A DNA stretch of 64,000 nucleotides from Aphidius gifuensis (taxonomy: Eukaryota; Arthropoda; Insecta; Hymenoptera; Braconidae): positions 19,102,963-19,166,962 of the forward strand of contig NC_057792.1 in assembly GCF_014905175.1 (NCBI RefSeq), given 5' to 3'. Each line of letters starts with the position of its first letter. The stretch's first letter is position 1. Under the pieces are notes generated by a model. That model saw nothing but the letters and a program-made list of their open reading frames with translations, had not been told where the DNA came from and searched no databases. Both the position numbers and the translations under genes were made by a program. This document shows positions 10,441 through 26,738 of the stretch, one piece after another.

Positions 10441-13400
10441 TCAATGTTGTGTGCTGTTATTTTTTTTTATTATTTATTTTTTGCAACTGATGATAGCGCC
10501 AGTATATACATATCCAAGGCTGTGTTTACTATGTTTTTTTTTTTTTTCAAACTCACATATGCTAGTATTAATTAAATAATAAATTAAAATTGTTGAAATG
10601 ATAATCCAGTTTTTATTTATACATACTAGATATATAAAAATAAAAAAGAAATATTTTATTAAATTTAACTTTATAACCACAAGTTGACAGATAATACATA
10701 AAACTTTTTATAAATTTTTTTTTATATATTTTTGTGAATCACAAGTGATTTCAATCTTGTAGTAAAAGTTTATGTACGTTTGTCACTTGTGGTCACTGTT
10801 ATGCTACTGTGCCAAAATAATAAGCTTTTTTTTTGTATGAAAAAAAAGCTCAACAGTATTATCACATGCCAAGAAAAATAATAAATAAAAAGACCAATCA
10901 CAATCACATTAAAAAAAATATGTAAACTAATTTTTTGAATAATGCAAGTTGCGCTATTTTTTTCCCGCCATTATTTTTTTTCAGCATCACTGTGTTTTTG
11001 CAATTCCAAATGAATAAATGAATAATCAAACATTTCATATACAAATTAAGGTAAAAAAAAAAACCTCAATAATACATATTATCATTGTCAAGGCAATGTA
11101 TAAACCGTGGCTGATAAAATAAACGATAAAGCATTTTTTTTTTTAAACCTAAAATTACAGACATCATTTGTTGACTTAGTATTAATCGCGTGTCAAAAAA
11201 AAAACAATATAATTCACTATTCACCCTTTATTTCCTGGTTCAACGACCCTTTTTTTTCAGCACTATATTCATAGACATAATACAAACAAATAATTCACAT
11301 TAAAGTTGTTGAATTATATAATCAACAATGTTTTTAAATGATTTTTTGGGAGAGTTAAAAGTTCAAGTACGTTGCAAAATGTCAATTATAATAATCAATC
11401 ATATAAAATAATAAAAATATTATTTAAATTTATGAATTTATTAAGATAATATAAATTAAATATATATGGCATATTATTACGAGTAACATTAACGAGCCAC
11501 CAACGGCGAGTAACTGACAACAGCACGCAACTTGGCATGATTGAAGACCGTGGAAGAAGTATTAACTACCACCACCACCATCATCATCATCATCACCACT
11601 ATCAACATCAACATCATCAATGTATCTATAATATACAACTACTACTACTACTACTACAAATACTGTCACAATCAACAAACAGCTACTGCTGCTATTTCAC
11701 TTGATTGCCTGTTACATAAAATAAAAATATATATTTAACAACAACAAAAATAAAAAATACTATACTCAAAGTATTGCCATACAATCGATCTAGATTTTTT
11801 TTTTTTTTACTTTTTTTAATTTTAATACAATTGAAATTGTTTTTTTTTTTTTTTTTTCATTTATTTCTAAGAAATAATAGAAATTGTAATGAGAAAATTC
11901 GTTGAGTTTTTTTTTTCAATTTCTATTATGAAATTTAAACTGGCGATGAAATTAATGTCTAGGGTTTTGTTTTTTGTCAACAAAAATATTGTATTTTATT
12001 ATTTATTTAATGCTTGAAAATGTATGGCATTTGACAGGTTGATTAATCATATATAGATGTAATCGAAATTGACATTTAGTTATATATTTTTTGCTTGGAA
12101 AATATTTTAAAAATTTCCAAGAGAATTATTAATATTATTTTTTTGGTTTTAATAATAATGTATATATCAAATTTCAAAACGTTTTTTAAATACGTATATA
12201 GAGTATATTTAAATTTTTTTTAAACAATAATATTAACACGTGCAAGAAACAATGCTAAAAATTTAAAATAATTTTTTATTTTGATATGAAACTGGCAACT
12301 TTAAAGGCACGCAATATTAAAAATTGATATTAAAAAATATTTTTATTTATTTTAAGATAATTTATTTGATAATATCTTGTAAAATATTTCCTTCAAGAAT
12401 TTATTTATCGTTTAAATAAAAATCAATTAATTGATAAACAAGAATCTTAAAAATTTACAAATTCAATTTTGCTAAATATTAAGTCACTTATTATTTATAA
12501 TTTACAATTAATTTTATTTTATTCATTTATTTTTATACCTAATGGATAATAAAAAAATAATAATGACAAAAATTTTGGCTCAGTATTTTGCCCTTTAAAT
12601 TAAATATTTTTTCATCCAAATGTATATATATGCAGACAGTACATAAGACGAAAAGATAAATGACAAATAAAAAAAAAAAATAATAAATAATATTATTCAT
12701 GAGTAACCGGTAGGTCAAGTACTATCATTCGATTAAATTTAAATTATTTTCAATAACAAGTAATATATAATTCCTTAATTAAATGTAAAAAATAATTTTA
12801 AAATAAAAAAAAAAAACAAATATAATCATAAAAGGGTCAGAGGGAGCTTGACAGCAGCAAAAATAATACAAGTAAATTTTTCATATACACATTGATGTTT
12901 TTAATTTTTTTTTACATAAGGCACGAGTCACAAATTAAATGCCTGATAAACGTTGAACTCGTGGGTATTTAAACTAAAAAAACCTATTTAAAATTTGCTA
13001 CGTTTGTCTTTTGCGCGCATTTAAAAATCAATATCTAGATCAAGGTGTTGACTTTAAATTTACAATAATATATTAAAATTACAACAACGAGTTGAAAAAT
13101 AATTTAATGATAAAATTTTAAGAGTTTATTTAAAAGGGTTTATGATATGGCCAATGAAAGACACAACATGACAAACAGATGGAACAAAAAAATCACCCAA
13201 GAATTTATGGTTTCACTTTTTTTTATTTATTTGTTTCTGTTTTTTTTCTTTTGGATGTACATACTTTGTAGACACAATGTAGGGGTTTGATTGCTAAAGT
13301 TAAATATGTTTTCGCGTAAATCAGGAATATCCGGTGCGTGTGCCAAAGGCTATTAAAAGCTTTGGCTATATTGTATCAAGCATTTGGCGAAAGAACATGA

Positions 13401-16400
13401 AAACATTTTATTTGAAGTGGCGGAACTTATACGAGATCTTAAATTATCTTTATTTTATTATTTTCTTATTCATCACTTAACAAATTTATAACTATATTAT
13501 TTTTTATTTCATCTGTATTGAGTGTGTTTAGTTTTTTTATGAGATATAATTTTTTGCCATACAAATTAAATTGGTCACGAACTAAAAATGTATTTTATGA
13601 ATCAATAATTATTACACACATAAATGAAATTAATTTTTAAATATTCACTAGTTAACTACGTATTTTAAATATTCCCACGAATTATCGTCACTACAATCAC
13701 ACACGTATTAAAAATTTTAAATTAATATTATTATTTTTCAAAGCTCGCGTCTCATAGCAGATTGATCAAATTGACCCTTGCACCTATCAATACGAGACAA
13801 TTATTTTTCCGCCTACGAAAATAATATACCAGGGACATTATATAAATTAAAAAATCAAAGATATACATACTTAAATAACTTGTAAACATTTAAAAAAAAA
13901 AAAAATAAAACAACAACAACAACAACAATAATATACAATCTCAATTTATTTATTTTTATTTTTTTTCTCTTTATTAAAAAAAAAGGTTGTAAAAGTTTAT
14001 AACGTTTTTTTATTGACAGTACGGTTTTGAAAAATTTTTATTAAGCTATTTCGAAAAAACCCAGTGTGAAAGTTTTATTGACTCATTAAGATAAAAAAAT
14101 TTCGTTTAAATTTCTACCCTTGGAAAATAAGAAAAAAAAAATAAATTTTTCTATAAATTTTTGTTAAACTTTAATGACAAAATAATGAAATAAAAAATAT
14201 TACAAATTAAATTATAATATAACATGATTAAAAATTAAATAAATTCTAAATTTTCTAAAATTTTAATGATGAAAAATTGAAGCTACTGATAAATCCATAA
14301 ATAGAACAAATTTTCAGGCTTCACATGTGATGGAAGCGTTACAAGACAGCGGCTTTATTCATCAAGTTGAAGTGTAAAAATTAACATTCAGTCACGTACA
14401 AGTGTACAACCCGTTGAAATGTTACCTGACGAAGTCAAGATGATAAAAAAAAAAAAAAAAGCAAGTGGGAGTCATATAGCGAAGCAGCAGACTTCATTCA
14501 TTGAAACATTCTATTTTCTGTTTGAAGGTGAATAAATAAAGAAAAAAAATCATACATATGCAGGAAGCAAATGCACAAGCGTGTGTTACAACGGTTGTTG
14601 TATTTTTTTCTACAATTATTATTGTTATTTTTTTTTTGACGTCAAATGATAATAGTATGGTATTATGGGCGTCAGTATCATTGCACGCGTGCCCAGGAGA
14701 TTTAGCATCTTTTATATACATTCAATATGTGTTACATATATACTTTTGGCATTATATTCATATACACACACCTAGACAAACGTTAGCATATATATAAAGG
14801 CCTACAAAATTTTTGTTAGCGAGAAATGGGACGCTCGATAAAAGCCGTATGACGCCGCAGCACCAGAAGAACCAGGAAAATGACGCGTCAAAGACCACAC
14901 CAATGTTTAAAATTGAAAATGGAATTTACTAAACTATATATAAATTGATTTTTAACAGGAAATACCACTTGGCCTAAAATCATCATTTCTTTTTACCCCT
15001 CCAACATCATCATCATCATCAGCATCATCAACATCTTTGAGATTTAATTTTCCATTTAAAACTGTTCTAAAAATGAACCAGACAAGCTGAAATTTTCTCG
15101 TGTTGGGTCAAAAAATTCACGTCGTTTTGTGTGTGATACATACATAATAATTAAAATATATTTATTGTATTTAATTTATCGAATACCAACAAGGCAACAA
15201 TGTGTAACCACATCCGCAAATATTATTATTCTGATTATTCAATCAATGTTAATACATACGCATTGCAATTATTCATATAAATGTAAATATGCATTTACGA
15301 TAACAAACTTAAACATGTGTAATAAAATTCAATATCTTAGAAAAAAATAATAATAATTTACTAACAATAGTTGTAAAAATGTTTATTAATTTCATCAACA
15401 ACACATTGACGTATTTATAGTTTATTTTGTTTTTTGTTTATGCTTGCTTGTTATTAATATTTTATTTGATTAAAAAAAAATTAATTAATAATATTTATAT
15501 GTCGTACATAAATCAATAATGAATTTTAATTTATAAAAAAAAATAGTTTTAAATAATTTAAATTTACTTTAAGGTTCAATGTACGAGAGATGATTTGGTT
15601 GGGTCTCTTTTTTTATTCTGGCAATTGTATATATGAATTCAAGTATCAGTCTGTTTCCGTCTGGTTTTCAAGCTATGTATTCAAGCTATGTGTATTTGAA
15701 AATTGCAATTTTGTGTGCTTGCTACTGATGGTGGTGGTGGTGGTGCTGCTGCGCAAGTTGTAGATACGTTTTACTTTGAAACACGACGGGGCTAAACTGA
15801 ATGGTCGGAGATGGTCGATATTCTCGTTTTTCCCCTTGGTATTTCTCTCTCAAACAACCCCTCGTATTCTCTCTTCAGACTGTAGTTATCCCTCTATAAA
15901 TCCCCTGCCTCAATGTGCTTTTTATTTCATACTACTACTATCAACACCACCACCACTACTATCATCCTACTTTTTTACGTTTATATTTTTAATTTTACTA
16001 CTCCTCATATTGCTCGGTCAACGCCGCAACTACCACCCATCCAATCCACATTGAGATTACCACCAAACAACCAATCAGAATCATCAAGATAAAGATAAGA
16101 ATATTGTGATTACGTCGTATTTTTTAAATGTGTACGTTATGACGACGTAGTAAATGCACGTGGTGAGAATTAAATGCGCTGACAGTTGCTGCATTCATGC
16201 GGTTAAAAAAAAAATTAACCACCGAATATGCTGGATCATGAAACAACCATCTTATTTGACAATCAAAATAAAAAGCCAATCTTTTTTTTTTTAATTTTTT
16301 TTTTATATCACTTGTGGTAGTGTTGTTGTTCCCATTCGTTTTTTTAATGTTCGACTTCTTTTATATTTTTTGAAGGGTTAAAATTGAACGCACAAGACGA

Positions 16401-19400
16401 ATGACAATGCTGTTTTTTTTTTTCATTGTTATTATTCAACATCAGACGCTGTTTAATAATATTAAAAAAAAAAAAAACCATGTCTGTATAATATAATAAA
16501 AAATAAATCAAAATGTCTTTATATTTTTTTTTTGATAAATCCAAAAATTTGATATATTTTTATATGAAAAAAATATCAAGTAATTTTCCGGTTATAAACA
16601 CTGTAATAATATTTTTTCCCTTAGTAGTTTTTTCATCATACATTATGAAAAAAAAATATAAATAATTCTTATTTTTATATAACACACAGTAGAGATTACC
16701 AAGAAATCAAAAACATTGGCTATATATTATTATATCGTGTTCATTTTGATATCACGTAAACATGAATTGAAATAACAAAAAATAAAAAATATATATAATT
16801 CTTAGAACCCAATGAATGACTCGGTAAAAAAATTTAACAAATATATCGCGTGACACATTTGAATTTGAAAAATAAAATCAAGAAACTATATATATTTAAA
16901 AAAAAAAAAAAAGATAAAAATACCTGGTTGTCTGAGGGTGGTTGTGAGTTAACTAGGGCGTGGGTTGATTATGCAAGTTGGGGCTGTGAGGGTTTTGATG
17001 GAAAGTAGATGAGAAGGAAATAACCAAAAGAGTGAGGGTAATATCAGCAAGAAGGGGATGTTAGCTATAGATATAACATAGATAAGTTTAAATATATAAA
17101 TGTGTATGATACTACGTTGCAGTGTAAGGAGAGACCGATCGATTCTGGCCAAAACATTGCCACATGCCTGTCTACGCTACTCAACAATCTACCAACTAAA
17201 ATGTCATCAAGAAATATAAATAAAAATAAATAAACAAAACTATACAATTGCAATATACATTTACAATTTAATTTTTAATAAAAATCATCATCATCATCAG
17301 TGATAATGATGACTCATCATCAAAATTAAAAAAGCCGTTCTTTAATCACTGATTACGACCTCCATGAATTTTGATTCTAGGAAACAACAGGGTGGCCACA
17401 CTAATAACAAAAAAAAAATAAAAAAATATATATGCACACACACAGACACACAGTATTTTGATAATTAAAATTGTCGTCACTCATCTAGCGTAAAAAAGGC
17501 ATATAAATATTAACAAATATATAATTAACTCATGCAACATGTGCACAATTATTTACTGAATATATTTTTGTAATTTCCCCTGCGTTTTTTGATAAGTGTA
17601 TAAATACATTGGTACAGATTGACACTTTACGGAAATAACTAGTAATTAAAATACCATTTTAATGAAAAGGTACATGTGTGTGCATATTTGTACATATCAT
17701 ACAAGCAATTTAATTTTCTCTCACTATTACAGCTGACATTTTAATTATAAATAACACATTTTGTTTACTAAATTTATATATCTGGTATTATTATTACACA
17801 ACAGTGTCATTTCATAATAATTATTTAAATTTTGTAATAATTTAAAAGTCTTAAATTTTTAAGCATCATTTCTCTCTTGTTTATAATCTTTTTTCAATTA
17901 AATTAATATTTATTTTTTGGATAAATATTTTTTGACAATCATAGTTTAATAATCATTTTTTATTCTGTGTGGTCCATATGATAATTATAATAAAAAATAA
18001 TACAGGTTTAATAAAAAATAATAAGAGAAAGCAAGTACATGAATGATAAGTCAGTAAATATAAAAGAAAATATTTTTTTTTTTAATTAAATGAGAAAATT
18101 TTTTGATGTGCTCAAGTAAATGTTTACGAGACAATCACTTCCGGTTATCTGTGAGACGTTATGAGACACAGACTTGTTGGTTTATTGTTGCTTGGAGAGC
18201 GATTGGTGTTGGTTACTTGGTGTTTGATGTGGCTTGCGTGGTTACAGGTTGAATGTACGATTAATATTTCAATGCCAAGCGGGCGTTTTACCGAGAACTC
18301 AATGTTTTTGTTGGGGGACAATAAAAATAACCCGACCAATACCTTTTATTTATTTTTTTTTCAATTTGTACAGTATATACCATGGTTAATTCAATACTAT
18401 TCTTCATTGATTGATCATTCTTTTCATCTGAATTTTGATGATTTTGGCAATAGCGTTAGAAGAAAGTCCATCAAGTCAAAATGAATAATGTTAAAGCCGA
18501 ATAAATATAACATAAATCCGATAAAAACAGAGTGAATGTAAATAAAATAACAATTAAATATACAATGAGAAAAAAAAAACGTCAAAACAAGTTGATTTAC
18601 TTTGATTTAAGCCGCTTTTATCCGATCAGTCTTCGACAGGTTCTAACTCAGGATTTATTTCAGCCAGGCTGACGTCCTCAAATATGATAAATCAAAAAGA
18701 AAAACTATGTTATATAGAAGAAATTATTTACACCATAATACTACGTATATTTTTAAATTAAAATAATTATACTGTCTTCAAAAAATTCAACACTTAAGGT
18801 CATGAAAAGTCAACAAGTTACAACAAACGTGTTAATTGAATATAAATAAAAGTACACTTTTCATATGGAGAAAAAAAAAACAAGTAACATTATTATTATG
18901 AATAGTATTGAATTACTTTTTTGTATTATTTTGTATAGAATTTTTTTCATGAAAAAAATATGATTCAGTGGCTGATGATGCTTCTTATAATAATAAAAAT
19001 GCCAGACATGAAATACATGAAAAAAAAAAAAATATTATAAATACAAATGTACAAGTAGTGCATCAGTGTGAAGAAGAAAAAATACAAAATAAAAAAGAAA
19101 AAGAGGGTTGTAATGCTTATACAATATAAAGCATGAAAGGAGAGGTAAAAAAATTTGTGCGCAGTAAGGTATATATGAAGTTCAAGTGGGGAAAAATATA
19201 ATGGAATATAAAAGGGATGAAAAAAAAAAAAATGAATGAGAATAGTTTTATTTCATCCCTCCGGATCTTTTGAAATGTACAAAAGTACCAACGTCAATGG
19301 CCCATTTTTATTTATCCATATAAAAACAATATTAACAAATCAAAATGATAGCTGTTTTTTTATTTTTAATTTTTTCTCTTTGGTTGTTGTATCCAATTTT

Positions 19401-21093
19401 CCATTCAACAAATCAAATTTACGACATTTTTATTATGTCGTTTGCAAATAAATAAAGAGATAATAGAGAGTCAAGATGATAGTTAAGAAAATATATGTAT
19501 AATAGAGTCAATGAGATGACCACCCAAGGATTTATTGTCCATGGAGAGAGAGAAAATTATTAGAGCCGAAAATCGAGTGATTTTCGGCCGTTTAAAAATT
19601 CAAATTCGTCATTTTTAGTTTTTTTTTTTTTGTATTTTGGAATTTTTTTCTATGGAATGGCCTAAATGTTATGATTTATTTCCTTTTTTTACGACAAAAA
19701 AGAAATTAAAGCGGTACAAAAACATTATTGGAGTAAAAAAAAAAATAAAAAATGAAACTTTTATTATATTTTTTCTGCTTTTGCTTCTGTATATTTAATT
19801 GTACATATAAATTTGCCTTTCTTTGGTCTCTTACACATATATCTATAGACATTTTGCAAACTTCCTGAGGTATCAGACCGAAGAGTCCGTCTCACGGAAG
19901 CCTTGTTGTCTCAACTTTGCAGACGTTTCACTTATATGCACTCTCAAAACTTTACTCAAATCAAGTGAACAAAGATTAAGATTCAATCTCTTCAAGTCAA
20001 CTATGACATACGCCCATATAACTCTTCAATTATACACCCACTTTTACCTCTTTCTTTTACCTCCATGTAGAACTTTATTTCATTTCGACATTAATTTTAG
20101 TAAAGAATTTGAGTCATTTGTTAATTAATTACATATAAAAAAAACAAACCTATATAATTGTAAAGATGAATCTCTACGTTAATGGTAATTCGTGCAAGTG
20201 CAAAACGAAGACACTTTTCTTGTGAATGTTTTATACATTGGTATATAAAACTTTTCATTTTACTACCATACAGAAATTGACCCCCCTTTTTTCATTTCTC
20301 CCACCCACCCAGCCACCCCATTTCATGGTTGTTCTATGTATAGATGCGTGATCATCATCGAGACTCTCTTTGGTTCCTTGTTCTCACGTTCTACTGATGA
20401 AGGTATGCGTCATGTATAAAAAGAATCCCTCGACCAGTCATATAATTTATTTTTAATTGACTGAATATACGGAATATGTGATTTACTCTTTATTTTTTTT
20501 TGTATATATATCAAAAACTGATTTTTTTTTTTTACTTTTTTCTTTTCTTTAAATTCATGAATATTTTTATTTCATGATAAATTATCAACGTGTAACTAAA
20601 TTTATGAACAAGACTATATTCTGGACATAACAATAATTAATATTGATAAATTTTTAATCAACTAAATAATTTATAAATAATTAAAATTAATTAGTTAATT
20701 AATTTGTAAAAAAAAAATTATTTTTCAAGTTTTCTTTAATTTTTCCTAGGAAAACGCATAGGTGGAAATTTTTGAAATTTTTTAGGTAAATAGAGACATA
20801 TTTCAGCTATTTTGAAAAAAAATTTCATGGCAATTCGAGAATTATTTATTGCTAAAAAAAAATAAACCGTATATTCGAGTTTTTTTATTTTTTTTTCTGT
20901 CTCGTTTATCCAAATGTATATGAAATAATAATGATTGATGAAAAATAAAAAAAATAGGTCAAATGAGATTTATCAATATGAATATTATCTGAAATCACAC
21001 GTGTCACATGATATGACTTTGGTTGTTATTCCTATGATGATGATGATGACACAAAGTTATGAATTTAAACACGAATTTTTAAATCTCGACAGT

Positions 21094-21109
21094 AAGCTAT
21101 CGATAGCTT
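21094..21109. promoter_or_regulatory. Palindrome containing a DREF-like TATCGATA core
   Basis: The sequence aagctatcgatagctt is a perfect 16-bp palindrome with the DRE core TATCGATA, the binding site of the insect factor DREF at many core promoters. No gene start is recognised beside it, so its use is unproven. Confidence 0.35.
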
Positions 21110-24100
21110 TCGTTATGGATCGTTGAATTTGTTTAAAAGTTGACTTTATTTTCTCCTTTCTTCATGTACATGAATCAGTGCTGCCACTCTATCAAAAAAA
21201 AAAAAAACATTTCTCAATATCTTGAGAGAAAATTGAGTCTTACTTGAGAATTTTTTTCGTATTGTTTTTAAATAAATTCATAAAATTTTTTAAATTTAAA
21301 ATTCATTCAAAGTGGTTTTTAAAATAAACTCAATTTTATTCTCACAATTAAAATTTAATTATAATAATTAACACATTAAAAATAAATCATTTTAAAAATG
21401 TTTATTTAATTATATCTTGAGAATTTTTTTTTTTTTTTTTTGGAAAGTGAATTTGTGATTTTAAAAAAATTTTATTTTTCAATTAAACGTAGTACCTCGA
21501 ATTGAGTTGAAAAATTATTTAAAAAATTACTGTGTTGCATGTGTAAGTGAAAGAAGATATATAAAAAAAAAAAAAAAATCCAGGGCCCCCGGTCTACTCA
21601 ATGGATCCCTGAACGTTTAAAGTTCGTCGACCAACTTTAGCCTCTTACATACCACTCACAATTAAAAAAAATTTGTAAAATAAATTTTAATGTTCATGAA
21701 GTATATTTATAATATACTCCAATACAAAGTTTGATTTTGTTGAGTGATTACGATGGCATACACACGTGTAGCTACTTCAAAAGATTATTGCTCATTCACG
21801 AGACAAAAAAACAACCAAAAAATGACACTCTTATTGTAGCTCAATCAGCCTATATTATTACACCAATAATACACAATGCCAATTCTCATAAAAACACATA
21901 TAAACAACCAACTTTTAAGCTCAATAATAATTATAAAAATTGTCATTAAAATTTAAATATAAATCAAAATATACAAAGTCTTTTAAAAAATAAATTTAAA
22001 GATCTATATTTTCACTTGAAGAATGTGGCAATACAGTTTAACAAAACAACGTAAAATTAATATTTTCACAAAGGTTAAGAGCTCTTTTTATGTGTGTAGA
22101 TATTTTTTTTATTTTCTTAATCTTTTTCCAGTCTGAAGTTGTAAAAAACGATGCTTCTTTTGTCACGATACAAACAGACGATGATAATGTACTCGCAATT
22201 CACCCACACACAGTCTGATGATTTTAAAAATGCAATTAAAAATAAATATAATCACTGATGTACTATTTATTTTTACTCAAATTACATAGTATAATTTAAT
22301 TGCCAATAAAAAATAAATTTAAATAGATACGCGAGTTAAAGAAAAAAGTATTCAAGTATTTTTAATATTCTCACGGTTAGCCCACTATTGCATTGGTATG
22401 AATATACGTATGATATATATATTTTTGCAGGTAAATTGTGTAAAACTAAAGGTAAAAACCGGCTTTAATATTATGGCGCGACACTTTACTCGCGGACTTG
22501 CCTTCATCGTTTTAGCCCTGAAGTTTTCTTATCCGGGTCACCTGAATTAAAACAAGACTCGGTATTATATCCAACTGATAGGTATAAAATATTAATAAAT
22601 ATAAAAAAGTAAATTAAAACGACAAAAAAATGTATTAAATTAAATTTTATAATAATGATAATTATAAATAAATAAGTAAAATTGTTTTTAAAAATTCTCA
22701 GCAACATGTTACAAGTTTCAAGCGCCACTATTTTACTAAATTTATACTTTCTTTTGCGGCATCCAAAGCATTAGATTGTAAGGAATGCAGTTTACAATTT
22801 AAAATCAATTGAGAAATATATATATAAACTACATATAAAAATAACAACTAGTAAAGTGAAAATTTTAGTTTTGTACAAATAAAAATACTTGACAATGTAC
22901 TTAATTAAAATGTCAGTATAAATATATTAAAATCAATGAAATTATAATTTATTAACCTCATTAGCATTCAATAAATAATATATACTTTTAAACCATAATT
23001 TTATTTAGTTAATTAAATAATTTAATTTTAGATTTAAATATTATAAAAATAAAAAAATCTAAAAAAATTAATTTTGTTTATATATTTAGCTTAAAAATAA
23101 TATTTTTAAATGAAATTTATTCAACTAAATTATAACACAATAAATAAACTTTTAAATATTATTAAAATATTAATTGTATTATCATTAATTTGATAATTTT
23201 TTTTTCTCCTTCAACTGTGATTATTTGAATGAAAAAAAATAAAAATATACAAGGAAATGTTTTATTATTTATTGATGATGATGACTGTGTTGATAATGCT
23301 GATGACGTGTTTATGTACACGTGTATATATTTCACGCTTAATAATTTTACACGGATGCGTATACAGTACTTAAATTCTGTATACATCAACAACTTTCAAC
23401 GAGTCTTCATTGATTCACTCCAAGAAGCGTAAAAAAAGGCAAAAAAAAAACGTGAAAAAAGAAAAAACCAACTATTTCATTCATAAGAAAAAATAAAAAA
23501 AAATAAATAAATAATAAATCACACAAATAAAACCGCATGCTTTGATAATTGAGTTTGTGGTTTTTACATTGGTTGAGTTTGTTGATGTTGATGATGCTGC
23601 TGACCAGGCGCCTCATAATCCAGCGGTCTTTATAATCATTAGATCGAATTATCACAATCACACATATACCCTCGAGATTGTTTCATCACACACACACATA
23701 AAAATCACATGAAATATATATATTATTTTCTGCTATCTGATAAATAAAGCAACGCTGTGATTTTTTTTTTTAAATTTATTTTGTTATTTTTGCAGCTACA
23801 GGTAAAACATAATTGTAAAAGAGAAATTGCGTTCTAATTTTACGTCTGTATGTGAGCTTTTCATATGTATTTATTATTATTATTTATTTTTTTTTTTTTA
23901 TTATTATTGTAAGCTGAGGGACTGCCCTTGTATTGGGTGTTCTTGGGTATTGGGTATATATACCTTCGTCGAGCTCCGATCAATAGCCAACATTCACCAC
24001 CAAATGTCATTGGGCCAAAAAAAAAAAAAAAAATATTCAAGATGATAAATAAAAAATAATCAAGTTATATATATTTAAAATACATATGTACATAGTGAGA

Positions 24101-26714
24101 CGAGAGTACTGATAACATTGGAATGTTCTTGTACTCAAGTCTGAACGTTGATTTTTTTTTTTCATTTATTTTTTTTTACTATAAACAGTATTACATATAT
24201 ACAACTCACATTTAATTGTGATTTGTGTGCAATCGATTTTATCCAATTTCTTTTTACACGTAAAAAAAAAAAAAATAGTATACTATTTATTATTACGAAT
24301 CGAAATTTTTATTTTCATAATGTAATTTTATTAACTAAATATTTCCTGGACAATTATTATTTCATATTGAATGGATAATTTTAATTGATAAATAAATATA
24401 ATTAAAAAAATTAGTTGAATGATATATTAATTTTCTATGCTTGTTTAGCCACACCCTGGTTTTATTTTGTCGAAATTAAATGAATATGATGATGACACAA
24501 AAAAATAAAATGTTTAAAATTCTTTTAATGTATTTAACCGTCTACAAAATTTCTCAAAATTAAATAAATAATAATATTGTATAAATTGAATAGTGGATAT
24601 ATATGGATATTGATGCAAATGAATATATGTTTAATTCACTGCGAAGTCAGGTCATCGTCGTCGTTGTCGTCGCGAGGGCTGTGGATAAACCCGCCAGACC
24701 ATGTCGGTCATTGACTACTGTACACAAAAATAGTCTTGAAAAATGCATGCAGATAGGTGGTAGTGGTGGTGATGATGATGGTGCTAAGGAGGGCAGACGG
24801 AAAGACCGATGAAAATAATAATAAAAAAAAAAATGTCTCGACATAAAAATACAAATGAGATATACAACACGATGACTGAAAAGTATAGTTACAAGAAAGG
24901 AAATCAAGTATGAAAATAAATATAAAAAATAAATTCAAGTATTTTCATTTACCAATACAATGTTCTTTTTTTTTTTTTTCATATATTGTACGCGCAATGA
25001 AGTTTGTATTATGAGGGGATCCCCGTTGGCAATCACTAATGACACCGGCATGAGACTTTGGGTGTTGTTTTCTTCTTCATTCTATATCGTGCCAGCAAAC
25101 CCTCTTGTTCAGACGTTCAACTACCCTTGTTCATGATAAAAAAAAAATAAAAATAAACCCGCGCGCGCATCGATCTTTTAGCTATTGATAGTCAAGTCAT
25201 ACTTAAAGCTCATTTCGACTCTAAATTTAATCAGAATTTTAGCTTGTTTTCGCTAAATTTTATTTTGACTTGGATGTAATTATTTACGGTTTAATATTTC
25301 ACGTTAACAAGTAAATGTTTAAGGTTTTTTCGTTATTATTATTATAATTATATTTGATTAAAAAATGCTAAAAATTTAACCAGAAGTTTGGAGTAATTTG
25401 AAATACAAGTTAAGAGGGCTTGAGAGAAATGGAATTCAAAAGCAGCGACATAACGCTAAACGTAGCTTACATAGTAAAAGACATGATTATATCAGTTTTT
25501 TAATTAATTATATACTCGTAAATTAATTAAGAGATGTATGCAAGATTGTAGATCATAGCCACGTTGATATTAAATTTTATTTCGAAAAAAAAATGCTCAA
25601 AATTACGATAGAAATTTATTTCGAAAAATATGGCATTCGAAATGTGTTAGAAATTCAATTTTTTAAATTCATTCAACTTTTTAAATGCCGACTTTTCAAC
25701 TGCGCAGATATAACCACGTGAACTCCATCTTATTTGTAAATATGTAGAGAACAAAAAATTTTTAAAATTGACCAAACAAACAAAAATTGACAAATTTTAT
25801 AGCAAAAAATTCTACAAAAAATAAAAACACATAAATAAATAATCCATGTAAAAATTTGATAATAAATTTAATGAATTCCGACTAATCTTGGCTATAAAAT
25901 AATAATTATTCCAAATAAATTTATGGCAAGATAAATAATACAATATTAAATTTATAAACATGAAAAATTTCGAATTTTAATATTTTCTAAAATACTGGAT
26001 ATACGATAGTAGCATAATTTTTCAACAAAAATAAAACCACATGACATTGCTCACAAAGCTGTATGAAGTAGCTTGAGTAATGTAATTTAATAGTGCTTTA
26101 GCTGTTGTAAAGCAAGACGCTTTAAACAAACTACTCTATTTTCCACATGACATAAAATGTTGGTCGTCATTTGCCTCAAGACACAACAGCAAAAAAAAAA
26201 AAAAACAAAATAAATAAATAAAAAAATCACATATCCACCAACAATAATAAAATATACATTGTCAGCATGAAAAAAAAACCAAGATTTTGATTATTATCAT
26301 GATTTTATTATTATTTATTTATTTTATGCAAAATAAATGAAAAAAAAAAAAAAAAACGAGTTGGTATAAAAAAAAAAGTAAACGGCAAAGAATTAAAAAT
26401 CAAGAAAAACAAGTAAGTGAGGAGTGAGGACAGAGTGAGTGAGTGAGACCAAATGAGTATATAAAGAGTTAAAGAAAAAGGATAACAACAAGAGAGTTTA
26501 TATACTATAAGAGAGAAAGAGAGAGAGGGATGATTGCGTGTGTTTGCGCCTGACATCGTCAATAGTAGTCCGTTCAACAGCAACCGGCGCGACATACCGA
26601 GGCTCTTCGTGAGCTCCTAAAATACGACATAGATAGGAAACTTAAATGTAAGAGAGTAAAAAATATATATTGGGGTCTCGAAATATATATGATATATATA
26701 TTTATATATACACA

Positions 26715-26738
26715 ATCATCATCATCATCATCATCATC
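26715..26738. repeat. (ATC)8 microsatellite
   Basis: Uninterrupted trinucleotide run in the gene-free region upstream of InR; read on the minus strand it would encode a run of Asp in a chance open frame. Confidence 0.9.

Noticed and set aside
18161..18484. 107-residue plus-strand frame with a hydrophobic start
   Set aside because: Low complexity after residue 50, no family recognised, no flanking exons; codon pattern not convincing.
24603..24812. Frame with Val and Asp/Gly runs
   Set aside because: It is made of translated trinucleotide repeats (GTC and GGT/GAT).
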